From contig NZ_RQFY01000004.1 of NCBI RefSeq assembly GCF_004769555.1, forward strand, positions 1,934,001-1,998,000: a stretch of 64,000 bases of DNA. Direction: 5' to 3'. Positions within the stretch are counted from its first letter, which is position 1; each line of letters begins with the position of its first letter. This document shows, piece by piece, positions 49,342 to 57,971 of the stretch. The stretch comes from Leptospira koniambonensis (GTDB lineage Bacteria > Spirochaetota > Leptospiria > Leptospirales > Leptospiraceae). The translations under genes and the position numbers were made by a program. The notes below the pieces were generated by a model that did not search any database, was not told where the DNA came from, and saw nothing but the letters and a program-made list of their open reading frames with translations.

Positions 49342-50361
49342 ATGGGTTCGAAATATACACGCATTCTTCTTTTTATATTCGCTGCGGCGCCGATTTTTTT
49401 CACGGATAGGACTTACGCAGTTTCTCCGGACCAAACGAATCTCGCGATCCTGATTGATGAGAATAAGATAAATATAAAGTTCATCAATATATGCGTAAGT
49501 AACTTGGCACCACCTTTGGAAGAGGGTGCAGGGCCTAAATCCCAAGCAGGAGTAGCAACTGCTGCTGAAAATGCTCAATCCGGGCAAACTGCAACTGCAA
49601 GCGGGCAGACTGAACTTTTCAAAAAACTCAATACGATTGATAATTACAGATCGTTCAAGAAGGCAAACCAAGCAGACTTCAACGGAAATATGTGGTATTT
49701 CCAGAGTAATTATAGTTTGTCCTATAAAAACCTAAAGGCTGCGCAAGGGGAGATGAAAGACATCTTCCAAGTAGTTCACGAAAATTATATCAAAACTGCT
49801 CGTATCCTTTTAGAAGCTGCTTCTCCAATGATCATTCGTTCCAACGATAAGATCGCACAACATTTGTTGAAACTTGGATTTAGAGATCTTAAATCCTCCG
49901 AGGATAATTTTACAACTGCTTATAATTCTTCTCCTTACCAATTCAGAGTGAAGTTAGTACTTTTTGGAGAAGGTATTAAGATCGCAAGAAGAGCCAGAAG
50001 ATTTGCACTTCTTGCAATGATCGCAGCTAAAACTCCTAATGACGATAAACGTGAGTTTCAATTTGTGAATTTGGATGAGGTCAGAAATATTGCTGAGAAG
50101 GAAAATATCTCCGACTACGATCGTATTCGAAATACTTTAATCGATTATATAGACAACGAATTACTTTCTCCTAAGATTGCTCCTCCTGGAGAAGGAAAAG
50201 ATAATCCTGTGGATCTACTAGAAGTTCACGATGACAACTACAGCTTTATTACCAACGGAAGGGTTTCCTTTTTAGAAAAAAGTAATGAAGAGATCCGCGT
50301 AGACGATATCAACAAAAATGAAGCATTACCTCCTGTTCCTGCACAAGGAGGGGGCAACTAA
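49342..50361 (+). CDS. Exported helical protein of unknown function
   Basis: The protein has 339 residues with a signal peptide (YTRILLFIFAAAPIFFTDRTYA, cleavage near AYA-VS). An Ala/Gly/Gln-rich linker (about residues 60-95) precedes a helical region up to about 280, with NMWYFQSNYSLSYKNLK and a series of helices such as RILLEAASPMIIRSNDK. The C-terminal tail is Pro/Gly-rich. I do not recognise the family. The stop codon overlaps the start of the next gene (TAATG), so translation is coupled and the two proteins probably act together. Confidence 0.72.
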   Translation: MGSKYTRILLFIFAAAPIFFTDRTYAVSPDQTNLAILIDENKINIKFINICVSNLAPPLEEGAGPKSQAGVATAAENAQSGQTATASGQTELFKKLNTIDNYRSFKKANQADFNGNMWYFQSNYSLSYKNLKAAQGEMKDIFQVVHENYIKTARILLEAASPMIIRSNDKIAQHLLKLGFRDLKSSEDNFTTAYNSSPYQFRVKLVLFGEGIKIARRARRFALLAMIAAKTPNDDKREFQFVNLDEVRNIAEKENISDYDRIRNTLIDYIDNELLSPKIAPPGEGKDNPVDLLEVHDDNYSFITNGRVSFLEKSNEEIRVDDINKNEALPPVPAQGGGN

Positions 50362-51017
50362 TGGATCTTCCAACTCCAGCCGAGATCATGTCCCTAAGAG
50401 TAAAGGGGAGGGGATTTTGGAAATGGATGGTTGTATTTTCATTGATCGCGGTAACAATACTAGCCGGAAGGATCTATTCTTCTCAGTCCACACAAGGATT
50501 CAGAGAAAGAAAAAAATCGGTAGATTCAAAAGTTAGGATACTAAGAGAGATTGGAAATTCATTCGAATCCTCAGAACTTAGAAAAGATTTACAAAAAATA
50601 GAAAATTATTCCGCAGATCTAAATTCTGCTTCTAAAGCAGGGAGTGCCCAAGAAAAAACGGATAGCCTTGCGTTAATCGAAAGAGCACTTCCTGAATCTA
50701 TGAAACGTTGGTCTGAATTTGCTGAAACTTCTTCGGATAAACTACTCCAGCATGTAGCAAAAGAATCCCGTTTTTTGAAAATGGAATCGGAAGATCACCA
50801 TCCACTTACTGCAAAAGAAGAAGAAAGAGCGAATGATTATTTCAGAATGGCAAGAGAAGAATGGCTTTCTGGAAATAAATTCCGCAGAGATGGAAACCAT
50901 CTTTACGCATTAGTATTATATAAAAGATCCTTAAAATACTCTCTATCCAGCTTAAAAGTATCCAAACTTCCTTATCCAGAAGAATACAAAAAAGCAGCCA
51001 CCCGCTTAGTGAAATAA
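50361..51017 (+). CDS. Membrane-anchored helical protein, partner of the preceding gene
   Basis: The protein has 218 residues. One N-terminal membrane helix (about residues 22-40, FWKWMVVFSLIAVTILAG) is followed by a charged, coiled-coil-like periplasmic part (about 50-205) with many Lys, Glu and Ser. There is no recognised domain. The start overlaps the previous stop by one base. A structural or scaffolding role at the inner membrane is plausible. Confidence in the gene call is high; function is unknown. Confidence 0.72.
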   Translation: MDLPTPAEIMSLRVKGRGFWKWMVVFSLIAVTILAGRIYSSQSTQGFRERKKSVDSKVRILREIGNSFESSELRKDLQKIENYSADLNSASKAGSAQEKTDSLALIERALPESMKRWSEFAETSSDKLLQHVAKESRFLKMESEDHHPLTAKEEERANDYFRMAREEWLSGNKFRRDGNHLYALVLYKRSLKYSLSSLKVSKLPYPEEYKKAATRLVK

Positions 51018-51038
51018 GAAATCCTCCTTAAAGGATGT

Positions 51039-51124
51039 TTCACGCCAAGGCGCAAAGGAAAGAAGGTTCTGAGGGTTTAAGTCATTAAAATATCTTCGTG
51101 GTCTTAGCGTCTTCGCGTGAAAAA
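51039..51124. repeat. Family A intergenic inverted repeat
   Basis: Arms TTTCACGCCAAGGCGCAAAGG and CTTAGCGTCTTCGCGTGAAAA lie at either end and are near reverse complements. It sits 21 nt after a gene stop and upstream of the PAS-Fis gene. Confidence 0.7.
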
Positions 51125-51187
51125 CTATCCAAAGTAAGAAAAAAAGTAGAGGCATTTTCTCGCTTAGGCTTCAAAAGAAGTCATTCT

Positions 51188-51204
51188 GGAGGAAATTATC
51201 CTCC
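51188..51204 (+). promoter_or_regulatory. Hairpin around a Shine-Dalgarno-like GGAGGA
   Basis: GGAGGA (51188-51193) pairs perfectly with TCCTCC (51199-51204) with a 5-nt loop, just upstream of ATG 51213. The GGAGGA itself is about 19 nt from the start, so it may not be the functional ribosome site. If it is, the hairpin would hide it and could be a translation switch. Confidence 0.4.
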
Positions 51205-51212
51205 TTCTCCCA

Positions 51213-52334
51213 ATGAGAATCGAAGTTTTATATAAATTTTTTCTCTATAGTCCTGCCAGTCATTTACCAGTATGGGAAGAAGGAACAGGCTTACTAGGAT
51301 TACTCCCTAAAGAAAGAGTTCTAATGGAACTCGCAGACTTGAGCGCTGCAGAAAGGGAATTCGAAAGGATCCCAGAAGAGTTTTTGATCCGAGAAATTCC
51401 AGAAACCGTTCTAGCATTTTTTCAAAAACAAAGAACCATTCCAGTATTGGGTCCATTGGGAGAAAAATTAGAAGATTGGGACAAACCTAGATTTCTATCA
51501 GAACTTAGCAGATCTTCTTGGATGGCTAAAGAGACAGAAAAACCAAAGACCTCTCCTCAAAAAACCGAAGAAGAAAAAGCAAAACAAAGCCAATGGTTTA
51601 TGGAAGTACTTCTCCAAAACTTTCCAGATGGACTGATCGCAACGGATCTGGATGGGCATACAGTATTCTATAACGAGACGTTCGAAAAAGATATACTGGT
51701 CAAAAAATGGTTTAGAGACAGTATTCTTCAGGCAGAAAAACTCTTAAAAGAAATGTCCAAGGATTTACTTGGAAATTACCTCAAGACCCATGAGCTACGA
51801 TTGGAGGAAGGTAGACTTTCTGTTCAGACATTTATCCCAGACCTGGATTGTATCGTAAGAGTATCTATCCTAAAACAAAAAGGAAAACCACTCGGTTATC
51901 TCTATCATTTCTCCCCAGCTTCTGCAAAACTGAATAGCCAAGATGGGGAAGGGATGGAATTCCCTTCGGTCACCGAAGCATTCAACCAAAAACTTCCGCT
52001 CGAAACAATGTTAAAAGAAGTGGAAGGAAGTTATATTTATCATACACTTAAAAGAAACCAAGAGAATGTTTCCCATGCTGCCTTGGATCTGGGAGTGCCA
52101 AGAACCACTCTACAAAACAGAATTAAGTTTTTGGATTTAACCAGTAAGTTTAAATTAAATAAGGACCAGCCGATCCCTAGAAAGAAAACAGGGAAACAGA
52201 GTTCTCCTAAAAAGACAGTTCCGCAGGCAAACAAACCTGCCGTCGTGGAAACTAAACCGAAACCCGCTTCTAAAAAAAAGCAGGTAAGTTCTAAGAAAAA
52301 ATCCACGTCTAAAAAAAGGACAAAGCAAAAATAA
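51213..52334 (+). CDS. PAS-Fis regulator with a lysine/serine-rich histone-like C-terminal tail
   Basis: The protein has 373 residues. A roughly 110-residue N-terminal region contains VLMELADLSAAEREF. The next part (about 125-250) looks like a PAS domain (MEVLLQNFPDGLIATDLDGHTVFYNETFE). A Fis-type helix-turn-helix follows at about 270-315 (LEGSYIYHTLKRNQENVSHAA-like, then LGVPRTTLQNRIKFL). The last 50 residues are basic and repetitive, with Lys, Ser and Pro in KKTGKQSSPKKT, PASKKKQVSSKKKS. Unlike NtrC-type proteins it lacks an AAA+ sigma-54 activator domain, so it probably binds DNA without driving sigma-54. The tail resembles histone H1-like DNA-binding tails. Upstream gap holds repeats and a hairpin. 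Confidence 0.8.
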   Translation: MRIEVLYKFFLYSPASHLPVWEEGTGLLGLLPKERVLMELADLSAAEREFERIPEEFLIREIPETVLAFFQKQRTIPVLGPLGEKLEDWDKPRFLSELSRSSWMAKETEKPKTSPQKTEEEKAKQSQWFMEVLLQNFPDGLIATDLDGHTVFYNETFEKDILVKKWFRDSILQAEKLLKEMSKDLLGNYLKTHELRLEEGRLSVQTFIPDLDCIVRVSILKQKGKPLGYLYHFSPASAKLNSQDGEGMEFPSVTEAFNQKLPLETMLKEVEGSYIYHTLKRNQENVSHAALDLGVPRTTLQNRIKFLDLTSKFKLNKDQPIPRKKTGKQSSPKKTVPQANKPAVVETKPKPASKKKQVSSKKKSTSKKRTKQK

Positions 52335-52339
52335 AAGCC

Positions 52340-52368
52340 TTGACAGAGTTTGTAATCTGGAAATAGTC
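52340..52368 (+). promoter_or_regulatory. Candidate promoter before rho
   Basis: A perfect TTGACA lies at 52340-52345; 16-17 nt later there is only a weak -10 match (AATAGT/ATAGTC). The distance to the rho start, about 175 nt, would leave a long leader that could take part in autoregulation, which is known for rho in other bacteria. Confidence 0.45.
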
Positions 52369-52545
52369 CACTTAAGAGCCGACCCTTTCCTCTCTTCCGA
52401 GCAGACGCTCGTTTGAAAAAATAAGGGATTCCCCGGTCGCTTATTAAAAAAAGAACCGACTACCCGGATCCTTCAAAACCCGCTCTTAATCGAATAAAAA
52501 ATGAATACAGGAAGGTCTTCCTTCCAAATCCAATAACGGTATTCC

Positions 52546-53970
52546 ATGGCTAACCCAAGACGAGACTCCAAGCCCCGAAACAACTATCAAAACAACAATA
52601 ACGACTCACAAAACGACAACAACGAAGAAGAACCGAATTTACCGGAAGATGATCCGGAAACAGCGGAGATTCGTTCTCGTAAAAGACGTCGTGGTTCCTA
52701 TGAGGGACCTACGCCTGCTCCTATTGATCTAGTAGCACTTAAAAAAACGTCCATCGCTGAACTGATCGAAGTCGCTAAGAACCTTGGCGTAGAGAATACG
52801 GGCGGACTTAAAAAGCAAAACTTAATATTCGCCATCCTCCAAGCCCAAGCAGAGAGAGAAGGACAGGTCCATGCTGCAGGGGTAATGGAAAGATTACCTG
52901 ATGGATATGGATTCTTAAGATCTCCGGATTATAACTACGTTCCAGGTCCGGACGATATTTATGTATCTCCTTCTCAGATCAAATTATTTGGACTAAGAAC
53001 GGGAGATACGGTCGAAGGACAAATCCGTCCTCCAAAAGAATCTGAAAGATTCTTCGCTATGCTCCGTGTGGAAACCGTAAACGGATACACGCCGGATGTA
53101 GCAAGCAAACGTGCGTTATTCGACAACTTAACTCCACTTTATCCGAACGAAAGATTGGTCATGGAACATGATCCTTCTCAATTAGACACAAGGATCGTAG
53201 ATCTAATGTGTCCGATCGGAAAAGGACAAAGAGCACTTATCGTTGCGCCACCTAGAACGGGTAAAACAATCCTGATGCAAAACGTGGCAAATGCAATCAC
53301 AAGCAACCACCCAGAAGTTACTCTAATCGTACTACTCATAGACGAGCGTCCGGAAGAAGTAACAGACATGGCCCGTAACGTAAGGGGAGAAGTGGTAAGT
53401 TCCACATTCGACGAACCTGCTACCCGCCACGTACAAGTTGCAGAAATGGTAATCGAAAAGGCAAAAAGATTGGTAGAACACGGAAGAGATGTGGTCATTC
53501 TACTCGACTCAATCACCCGTCTTGCCCGCGCTTATAACCAGGTCATCCCAACATCCGGAAAAATACTCTCCGGTGGTGTGGACTCAAACGCACTTCACAA
53601 ACCTAAAAGATTCTTTGGAGCTGCTCGTAATATCGAAGAAGGTGGATCACTCACGATCATCGCAACCGCACTTGTGGACACCGGATCCAAAATGGACGAG
53701 GTGATCTTCGAAGAGTTCAAAGGTACTGGTAATATGGAAATCCACTTGGATCGGAAACTTTCCGACAAACGGATCTTCCCTGCGATCGATATCAATAAGT
53801 CCGGAACCAGGAAGGAAGAGCTGCTATTACCTAAGGAAACCCTCCAGAAGGTCTTTGTGCTCCGAAAAGTGCTTTCTCCCATGAGCATCACAGAAAGCAT
53901 GGAATTATTACTCGAGAAGATGAGACAGTCTAAGACTAACGAGACCTTCTTGGGCAGTATGAACGCCTAA
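52546..53970 (+). CDS. rho: Transcription termination factor Rho
   Basis: The protein has 474 residues with an Asn/Asp-rich N-terminal extension (about residues 12-50), then the Rho N-terminal domain ([21 protein letters not shown]), the RNA-binding cold-shock-like domain with [11 protein letters not shown], and the ATPase core with Walker A APPRTGKT (235-241), plus [26 protein letters not shown] and the Q-loop/R-loop regions. It ends transcripts that are not translated. The gene is 24 nt upstream of rpmE, a common arrangement. The extension is unusual and low in complexity. Confidence 0.96.
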   Translation: MANPRRDSKPRNNYQNNNNDSQNDNNEEEPNLPEDDPETAEIRSRKRRRGSYEGPTPAPIDLVALKKTSIAELIEVAKNLGVENTGGLKKQNLIFAILQAQAEREGQVHAAGVMERLPDGYGFLRSPDYNYVPGPDDIYVSPSQIKLFGLRTGDTVEGQIRPPKESERFFAMLRVETVNGYTPDVASKRALFDNLTPLYPNERLVMEHDPSQLDTRIVDLMCPIGKGQRALIVAPPRTGKTILMQNVANAITSNHPEVTLIVLLIDERPEEVTDMARNVRGEVVSSTFDEPATRHVQVAEMVIEKAKRLVEHGRDVVILLDSITRLARAYNQVIPTSGKILSGGVDSNALHKPKRFFGAARNIEEGGSLTIIATALVDTGSKMDEVIFEEFKGTGNMEIHLDRKLSDKRIFPAIDINKSGTRKEELLLPKETLQKVFVLRKVLSPMSITESMELLLEKMRQSKTNETFLGSMNA

Positions 53971-53994
53971 TAAGATTTTGGAAAAGGGGACAAC

Positions 53995-54195
53995 ATGAAA
54001 ACAGACATCCATCCTAAATACGCTGACGCCAAAATTCGCTGCGCTTGCGGGGCGGTTTACGAGACTCGTACTACAGTCGGAGATATCCACGTAGAAATTT
54101 GCTCCAACTGCCACCCTTACTTCACCGGAAAATCCAAAATTCTGGATACAACTGGTCGAGTAGACAAGTTCAAGAAAAAATACAAAATCTCCTAA
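53995..54195 (+). CDS. rpmE: 50S ribosomal protein L31
   Basis: The protein has 66 residues and begins MKTDIHPKY, the family start. Two zinc-ligand pairs are visible, CAC (residues 16-18) and CSNC (36-39), the zinc-binding (C+) form. AAGGGG lies upstream of the ATG. It is likely in an operon with rho. Confidence 0.95.
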   Translation: MKTDIHPKYADAKIRCACGAVYETRTTVGDIHVEICSNCHPYFTGKSKILDTTGRVDKFKKKYKIS

Positions 54196-54472
54196 TTAAC
54201 TTTGGGAGAGATTTGAGTGCAAGTTGGTTTGCTATCTCTCGATAGCACCGACTTGCCTTCGGCAGTCCTCTTCTCGCTCCCTACGGGTCGCTGCGAAGTC
54301 TCCGGGCTTATAATATTTAGAGTGTCCTCGATTACGCCTCCGGCTATCTCGGACTTGCTCGCTCCCTATGGGTCGCTCGCAACCCTAACGCAGGCAAAAA
54401 AGAAATCCCCTTCCTCACTAAAAGTGCTTTCCTCCTTCATCAACAAAGTCTAATCTAAGAAAGGCAATCATC
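54196..54472. repeat. Repeat-like intergenic stretch after rpmE
   Basis: About 280 nt contain two near copies of TCGCTCCCTA(C/T)GGGTCGCT (near 54273 and 54359) and an imperfect hairpin GCAAGTTGGTTTGCTATC / GATAGCACCGACTTGC (about 54219-54256). An open frame crosses it but has repeat composition, so no gene is called. Confidence 0.5.
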
Positions 54473-55267
54473 ATGTCAGTAATGGATTTTAACAGATACA
54501 AAGAGATCAACGACCAAAGGTTGAACTATAGAGAAATGGAAGACGCAACTGTTGTTTCCAACTATAGGAACGTTGGCTGCGGAGACGGGTATCGTATCTA
54601 TCTCAAAATAGACGAGAACAGAAACGTAACAGACGCAAGTTATACAACCACAGGTTGTGGGTTCGGGATCGTTGCACTTGCAATGGCCACAGAGATCGCT
54701 AAAGGAAAAACCATAGACGAACTCAAAAACGTAACCACTGAGGATGTCGAAAAACAATTCGAGTTCCCTGAACGTCGTAAAAATTATCCAGAGTCAGCAG
54801 TAGCAGCACTACAACAAGCAATCCATGATTATGAAACCGGAGCAGGAGTCCCAAAAGAAAGAAGGATCACCGCTGCAAAAGCAAAAGAAATACTCTCCCA
54901 AAACGGAAGCTTAAAAGGTGAGGATCTATCTTCTATCATATTAGAAAAAGAAGATCTACATGGAGTGGATTTCTCAGGGGCAAATCTAAATAACGCATTC
55001 TTAACTAACTGCAATTTTGCAGGTGCCAATTTCGAAGGTGCGCGTTTGCGCGGTGCCTTTTTAAACGGAGCAGACCTAACTGGCGCGAACCTAAAAGGTG
55101 CAGACTTACGCTGGGCAAAACTCGCAGGAGCCAAAATAGAAGGCGCCGATTTTACAGACGCAGTTTATGATATTGGAACCAGAGTGGACCAAAGACAAAT
55201 ACATATTTTCTCTTCCATGAAGAAGGAAGGAAAAGATATTTATATGGAGAAACATGAAGCCGGGTGA
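54473..55267 (+). CDS. NifU-like scaffold domain fused to pentapeptide repeats
   Basis: The protein has 264 residues. Residues about 15-120 resemble the NifU/IscU N-terminal scaffold for iron-sulfur clusters: VGCGDGYRIYLK (Cys 36) and TTGCGFGIVALAMATE (Cys 62), spaced as in IscU, then KGKTIDELKN. The third cluster cysteine, expected near residue 105, is absent (NYPESA). A short linker follows and then pentapeptide repeats (about 147-230; for example DFSGANLNNAFL, ARLRGAFLNGADLTGANLKGADL), which form a right-handed quadrilateral beta-helix. The combination suggests an altered cluster scaffold with a protein- or DNA-mimicking arm. Its 3' end overlaps the small next gene by 14 nt. Confidence 0.88.
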   Translation: MSVMDFNRYKEINDQRLNYREMEDATVVSNYRNVGCGDGYRIYLKIDENRNVTDASYTTTGCGFGIVALAMATEIAKGKTIDELKNVTTEDVEKQFEFPERRKNYPESAVAALQQAIHDYETGAGVPKERRITAAKAKEILSQNGSLKGEDLSSIILEKEDLHGVDFSGANLNNAFLTNCNFAGANFEGARLRGAFLNGADLTGANLKGADLRWAKLAGAKIEGADFTDAVYDIGTRVDQRQIHIFSSMKKEGKDIYMEKHEAG

Positions 55268-55445
55268 TAAAGCCAAACTGACCAAAAGAAGTTTTCTTTT
55301 AAAAGGAGTGATCGTGCTCACCGGCGCTCAAGTGGAGATCCAAGAAATTAACGGAGACAAAGTTTCCGTTCTTTATAACGATAGAGAAGGTTATCCTCAC
55401 ACCATCGAAGATCTTACCCTCGCCGATCTCGCACCGATAGAATAG
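55254..55445 (+). CDS. Small protein, probable SH3-like fold
   Basis: The protein has 63 residues (MKPGDKAKLTKRSFLLKG, then VEIQEINGDKVSVLYND). It overlaps the stop of the NifU-pentapeptide gene by 14 nt in another frame, so it is translationally coupled. The pattern of short beta strands with a G-D turn resembles small SH3- or KOW-like domains. I do not recognise a family. Because the pair is tightly coupled, it may act with the upstream protein. Confidence 0.72.
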   Translation: MKPGDKAKLTKRSFLLKGVIVLTGAQVEIQEINGDKVSVLYNDREGYPHTIEDLTLADLAPIE

Positions 55446-55524
55446 TTCGCGCAGAGCTCACGGAGGACACAGAGATTTAAAGGTTAGAATTCTCCTCAGC
55501 GAACTCTGTGCCCTCTGTGCGAAA
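55445..55524. repeat. Family B intergenic inverted repeat next to a start codon
   Basis: Arms GTTCGCGCAGAGCTCACGGAGG and CTGTGCCCTCTGTGCGAA match the copies at 49146-49262 and 63853-63954. The right arm ends 1 nt before the ATG at 55526, so it serves as the leader of the lipase-like gene. Confidence 0.75.
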
Positions 55525-55525
55525 A

Positions 55526-57388
55526 ATGGTCTTCCGTAAATCTTTCTTCCTCTCGCTTATTTTTCTCATCCAATGCAGTACGGCGACTTATTCTACAAAA
55601 TCGTATTCTAAATATGAACAGATCAGAACAGTTCGTGAAAACGCGATCTCTTCCGAAAATTTAAGTCTGATCACAACCAGATTTTTAAAAAGTAACGATC
55701 TATACAAAAGATACCAAGAAACTCCCAGAGTAGTCATCTATGATCTGGATAATAGACTCGTAGCATTAAAAACGAGAGAGCTTGCCTACTATCTAGCAGA
55801 GCTATGTTATCAAGCTGGATCTGAACTAGATCTGGAAGATCCAATTTTTGCGAGGATGTTTGCTTCTTCTTTAGTATATTCCTACACGTATCTATTTGAT
55901 AAAAAGGCCATTCCAGCCGCGGATCCATTCTCTATGGAGTTCAGATTTGCGTTAGAAACGTATAATAGATCCCTCGCACAATTAGTTCGATTCGCCAAAA
56001 GGAATAGAAAACTCGCCAATCTAACTGACCTAAATCTCCCGCTCATAAGAGGCGCACTCTCCATGACCAGGGCAGAAGTAGAAACTGCATGGACCCCGAA
56101 AAACTTCTTAGAGGTCGAAGTAGCCTACGATTATAAAAATGCAGGATTCTCCAACCAGATCAGTAAATTCGGGATAGGAACTCCTCTTATCTTGATCCGA
56201 AAACATCCCGAAAAAGAACCAGAAGAAAGAAGAAAATATGAATTCGTAGCCGGAGTAGGTCAGGCATATCCAGGAACTGCACTCTTAACACTGGAAGAAT
56301 CTTATTTAGAAAATCGTAATTTAACTTTAAAAGCAGTCATTCATCTATACGATCCAGTTCATAGGGAAAGAGTTCAGTTTTCTGGATTAGATCTTCCTAT
56401 GGAAAGTGATACAACGACTCCATTAGCTTATATGCTTTCTGGGGCAGAAAAAAGAGACGGATTTTTTGCAAAGTTCGACGGAGAAGTCGCATTAGAAAGG
56501 AAAGGCCTTTATCTAGTATATCCTTATAAAAAAGGAAAGATCCCAGTTGTGTTTGTGCATGGTCTTGCCTCTTCTCCTTTTATTTGGTTTCCGATGATCA
56601 ATGAACTTTTAGCAGATCCTAAGATCAAGGATAACTACCAGTTTTGGGTGTATTGGTATCCTACAGGAAATCCTATTACAATATCTGCTGCTGATTTTAG
56701 GGACACTCTGCGAGATCTTCGAAAAACCTATGACCCAAAGGGAGAAGATTCTTCTTTTGATAAGATGATGATCGTGGGTCATAGTATGGGTGGGCTACTT
56801 TCTAAGCTGATGGTAACCAGAAGTAAAAAAGAAGATTGGATGAAAGTGGCAAATGTTTCTCCTGAAAAATTCGAAGCGTTAAATTCAGAATCTAAGGAAG
56901 AAGTAAAAAGAGTATTTGACTTCAAACCTTTGCCCTTCGTAAAAAGGGCAGTGTTTATTGCGACACCACATAGAGGTTCCAATCTTGCCGAAGGATTTTT
57001 AGCCTCTATCGCAAGGATCTTATTCGTACTTCCAAAAGGTGCCCTTAATAATATAGGAAAGGCTTATAAATTTTTAACCTCCGATTCCGAGGAAGAATCC
57101 ATTCTTCCTGAGACCTATGGAGTGGATGGACTTTCTCCCAATAGCCTATTCATGAAGGTGACGGGAGAATTAAAACCAGAAGTTCCATTTCACTCTATCA
57201 TTGGAAACTCTAGGTTTAGAGATCTGGAATGGATCAATGATTCGGTAGTCTCTTATGACAGTTCTCATTTGGACGGAGCACAATCCGAACTTCTGATCGA
57301 TTCAGACCATTCTGTCCAAGACCATATGCCTACCATTCTGGAAATTAAAAGAATTCTCTGGGAACATTCCGCGGCTTCTAAGAGATAA
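55526..57388 (+). CDS. Lipoprotein with alpha/beta-hydrolase (lipase/esterase-like) domain
   Basis: From ATG 55526 the protein has 620 residues; a GTG at 55508 lies in the repeat and is unlikely. The signal ends at SLIFLIQC (Cys 17). After a 300-residue N-terminal region with helices, an alpha/beta-hydrolase fold begins at about 335 (VVFVHGLASSPFIW) with the nucleophile in VGHSMGGLL (Ser about 418). The His expected near the C-terminus is in LIDSDHSVQDH. Such enzymes hydrolyse lipids or esters. The lipid anchor suggests it acts in the envelope or at the cell surface. Confidence 0.87.
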   Translation: MVFRKSFFLSLIFLIQCSTATYSTKSYSKYEQIRTVRENAISSENLSLITTRFLKSNDLYKRYQETPRVVIYDLDNRLVALKTRELAYYLAELCYQAGSELDLEDPIFARMFASSLVYSYTYLFDKKAIPAADPFSMEFRFALETYNRSLAQLVRFAKRNRKLANLTDLNLPLIRGALSMTRAEVETAWTPKNFLEVEVAYDYKNAGFSNQISKFGIGTPLILIRKHPEKEPEERRKYEFVAGVGQAYPGTALLTLEESYLENRNLTLKAVIHLYDPVHRERVQFSGLDLPMESDTTTPLAYMLSGAEKRDGFFAKFDGEVALERKGLYLVYPYKKGKIPVVFVHGLASSPFIWFPMINELLADPKIKDNYQFWVYWYPTGNPITISAADFRDTLRDLRKTYDPKGEDSSFDKMMIVGHSMGGLLSKLMVTRSKKEDWMKVANVSPEKFEALNSESKEEVKRVFDFKPLPFVKRAVFIATPHRGSNLAEGFLASIARILFVLPKGALNNIGKAYKFLTSDSEEESILPETYGVDGLSPNSLFMKVTGELKPEVPFHSIIGNSRFRDLEWINDSVVSYDSSHLDGAQSELLIDSDHSVQDHMPTILEIKRILWEHSAASKR

Positions 57389-57605
57389 TTTCTCTTTTTC
57401 TCAAATTATAATATTTTATTTACGTATAATATTATAATTTATTAATATTATACGTAAACTTAAACTTTGTTTTTGCTCCGAAAGAGCATATTCAGAATGG
57501 TATATAAGGAATATTTTATATTTAATTTGGGATAAAAATATTTTTAGAAAAAATCTGCAAATAGATTTACTTCGAATGTGGGCCTGTTTTTCATTCGGAA
57601 AAAAT
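57389..57605. other. AT-rich gap with a perfect 16-bp inverted repeat
   Basis: The gap between two lipoprotein genes is almost pure A/T in its first part. It contains the perfect palindrome described separately (57419-57458). No T-tract terminator was seen, so the hairpin could itself end transcription or act as a binding site. The rest holds the promoter of the next gene. Confidence 0.5.
57419..57458. repeat. Perfect 16-bp inverted repeat (8-nt loop), AT-rich
   Basis: The arm TTTACGTATAATATTA (57419-57434) is followed by TAATTTAT and the exact reverse complement TAATATTATACGTAAA (57443-57458). Such perfection in AT-rich DNA is unusual; it could be a terminator, a dimer operator or a mobile-element end. 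Confidence 0.8.
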
Positions 57606-57953
57606 ATGAGAGACTTTTCTATGTTAAGAATTTTTGTGTCTGTATTGTTGGTGCTAAGTGTTAGCTTTGCTAGTACTTCTTGCTCGGATCTAGAGGATTT
57701 AAATCCGCTTAGTACGAAGGATGACCAGGACGAGGCTATGGATAATTTTATAAAACTTTGGTTTATCGTAGTGGCAACTGGGCAAGCTCTGGCAAACAAC
57801 CCTCCATCTTGGTTTCCGACTTCTGCTTCCTCTATAGATGTGGAACAATCTAAGGCAGAATGGGATAAATTAGATCCTATTAAAAAAGCAGAGGCATGTG
57901 CGATTGCATTTGCTAGTGGAGAAAAACCTCCTGTGGAGCTTTGTGCAAAATAG
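57606..57953 (+). CDS. Small lipoprotein of unknown function
   Basis: From ATG 57606 the protein has 115 residues; an upstream ATG at 57576 adds residues that do not fit a signal. The signal ends at SFASTSC (Cys about 26), followed by SDLEDLNPLSTKDDQDE, an acidic linker, then a mostly helical tail (DNFIKLWFIVVATGQALANN and PIKKAEACAIAFASGE) with two further cysteines near the end. I do not recognise a family. A strong terminator follows. Confidence 0.7.
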   Translation: MRDFSMLRIFVSVLLVLSVSFASTSCSDLEDLNPLSTKDDQDEAMDNFIKLWFIVVATGQALANNPPSWFPTSASSIDVEQSKAEWDKLDPIKKAEACAIAFASGEKPPVELCAK

Positions 57954-57971
57954 ATAGCGAATCAACTTGAG

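Noticed and set aside
54217..54453. 78-residue open frame after rpmE
   Set aside because: It crosses two copies of a short repeat and lacks a ribosome site; more likely intergenic repeat DNA.
57416..57799. 127-residue minus-strand open frame over the AT-rich gap
   Set aside because: It covers the perfect palindrome and the antisense of the small lipoprotein; composition is that of AT-rich DNA.
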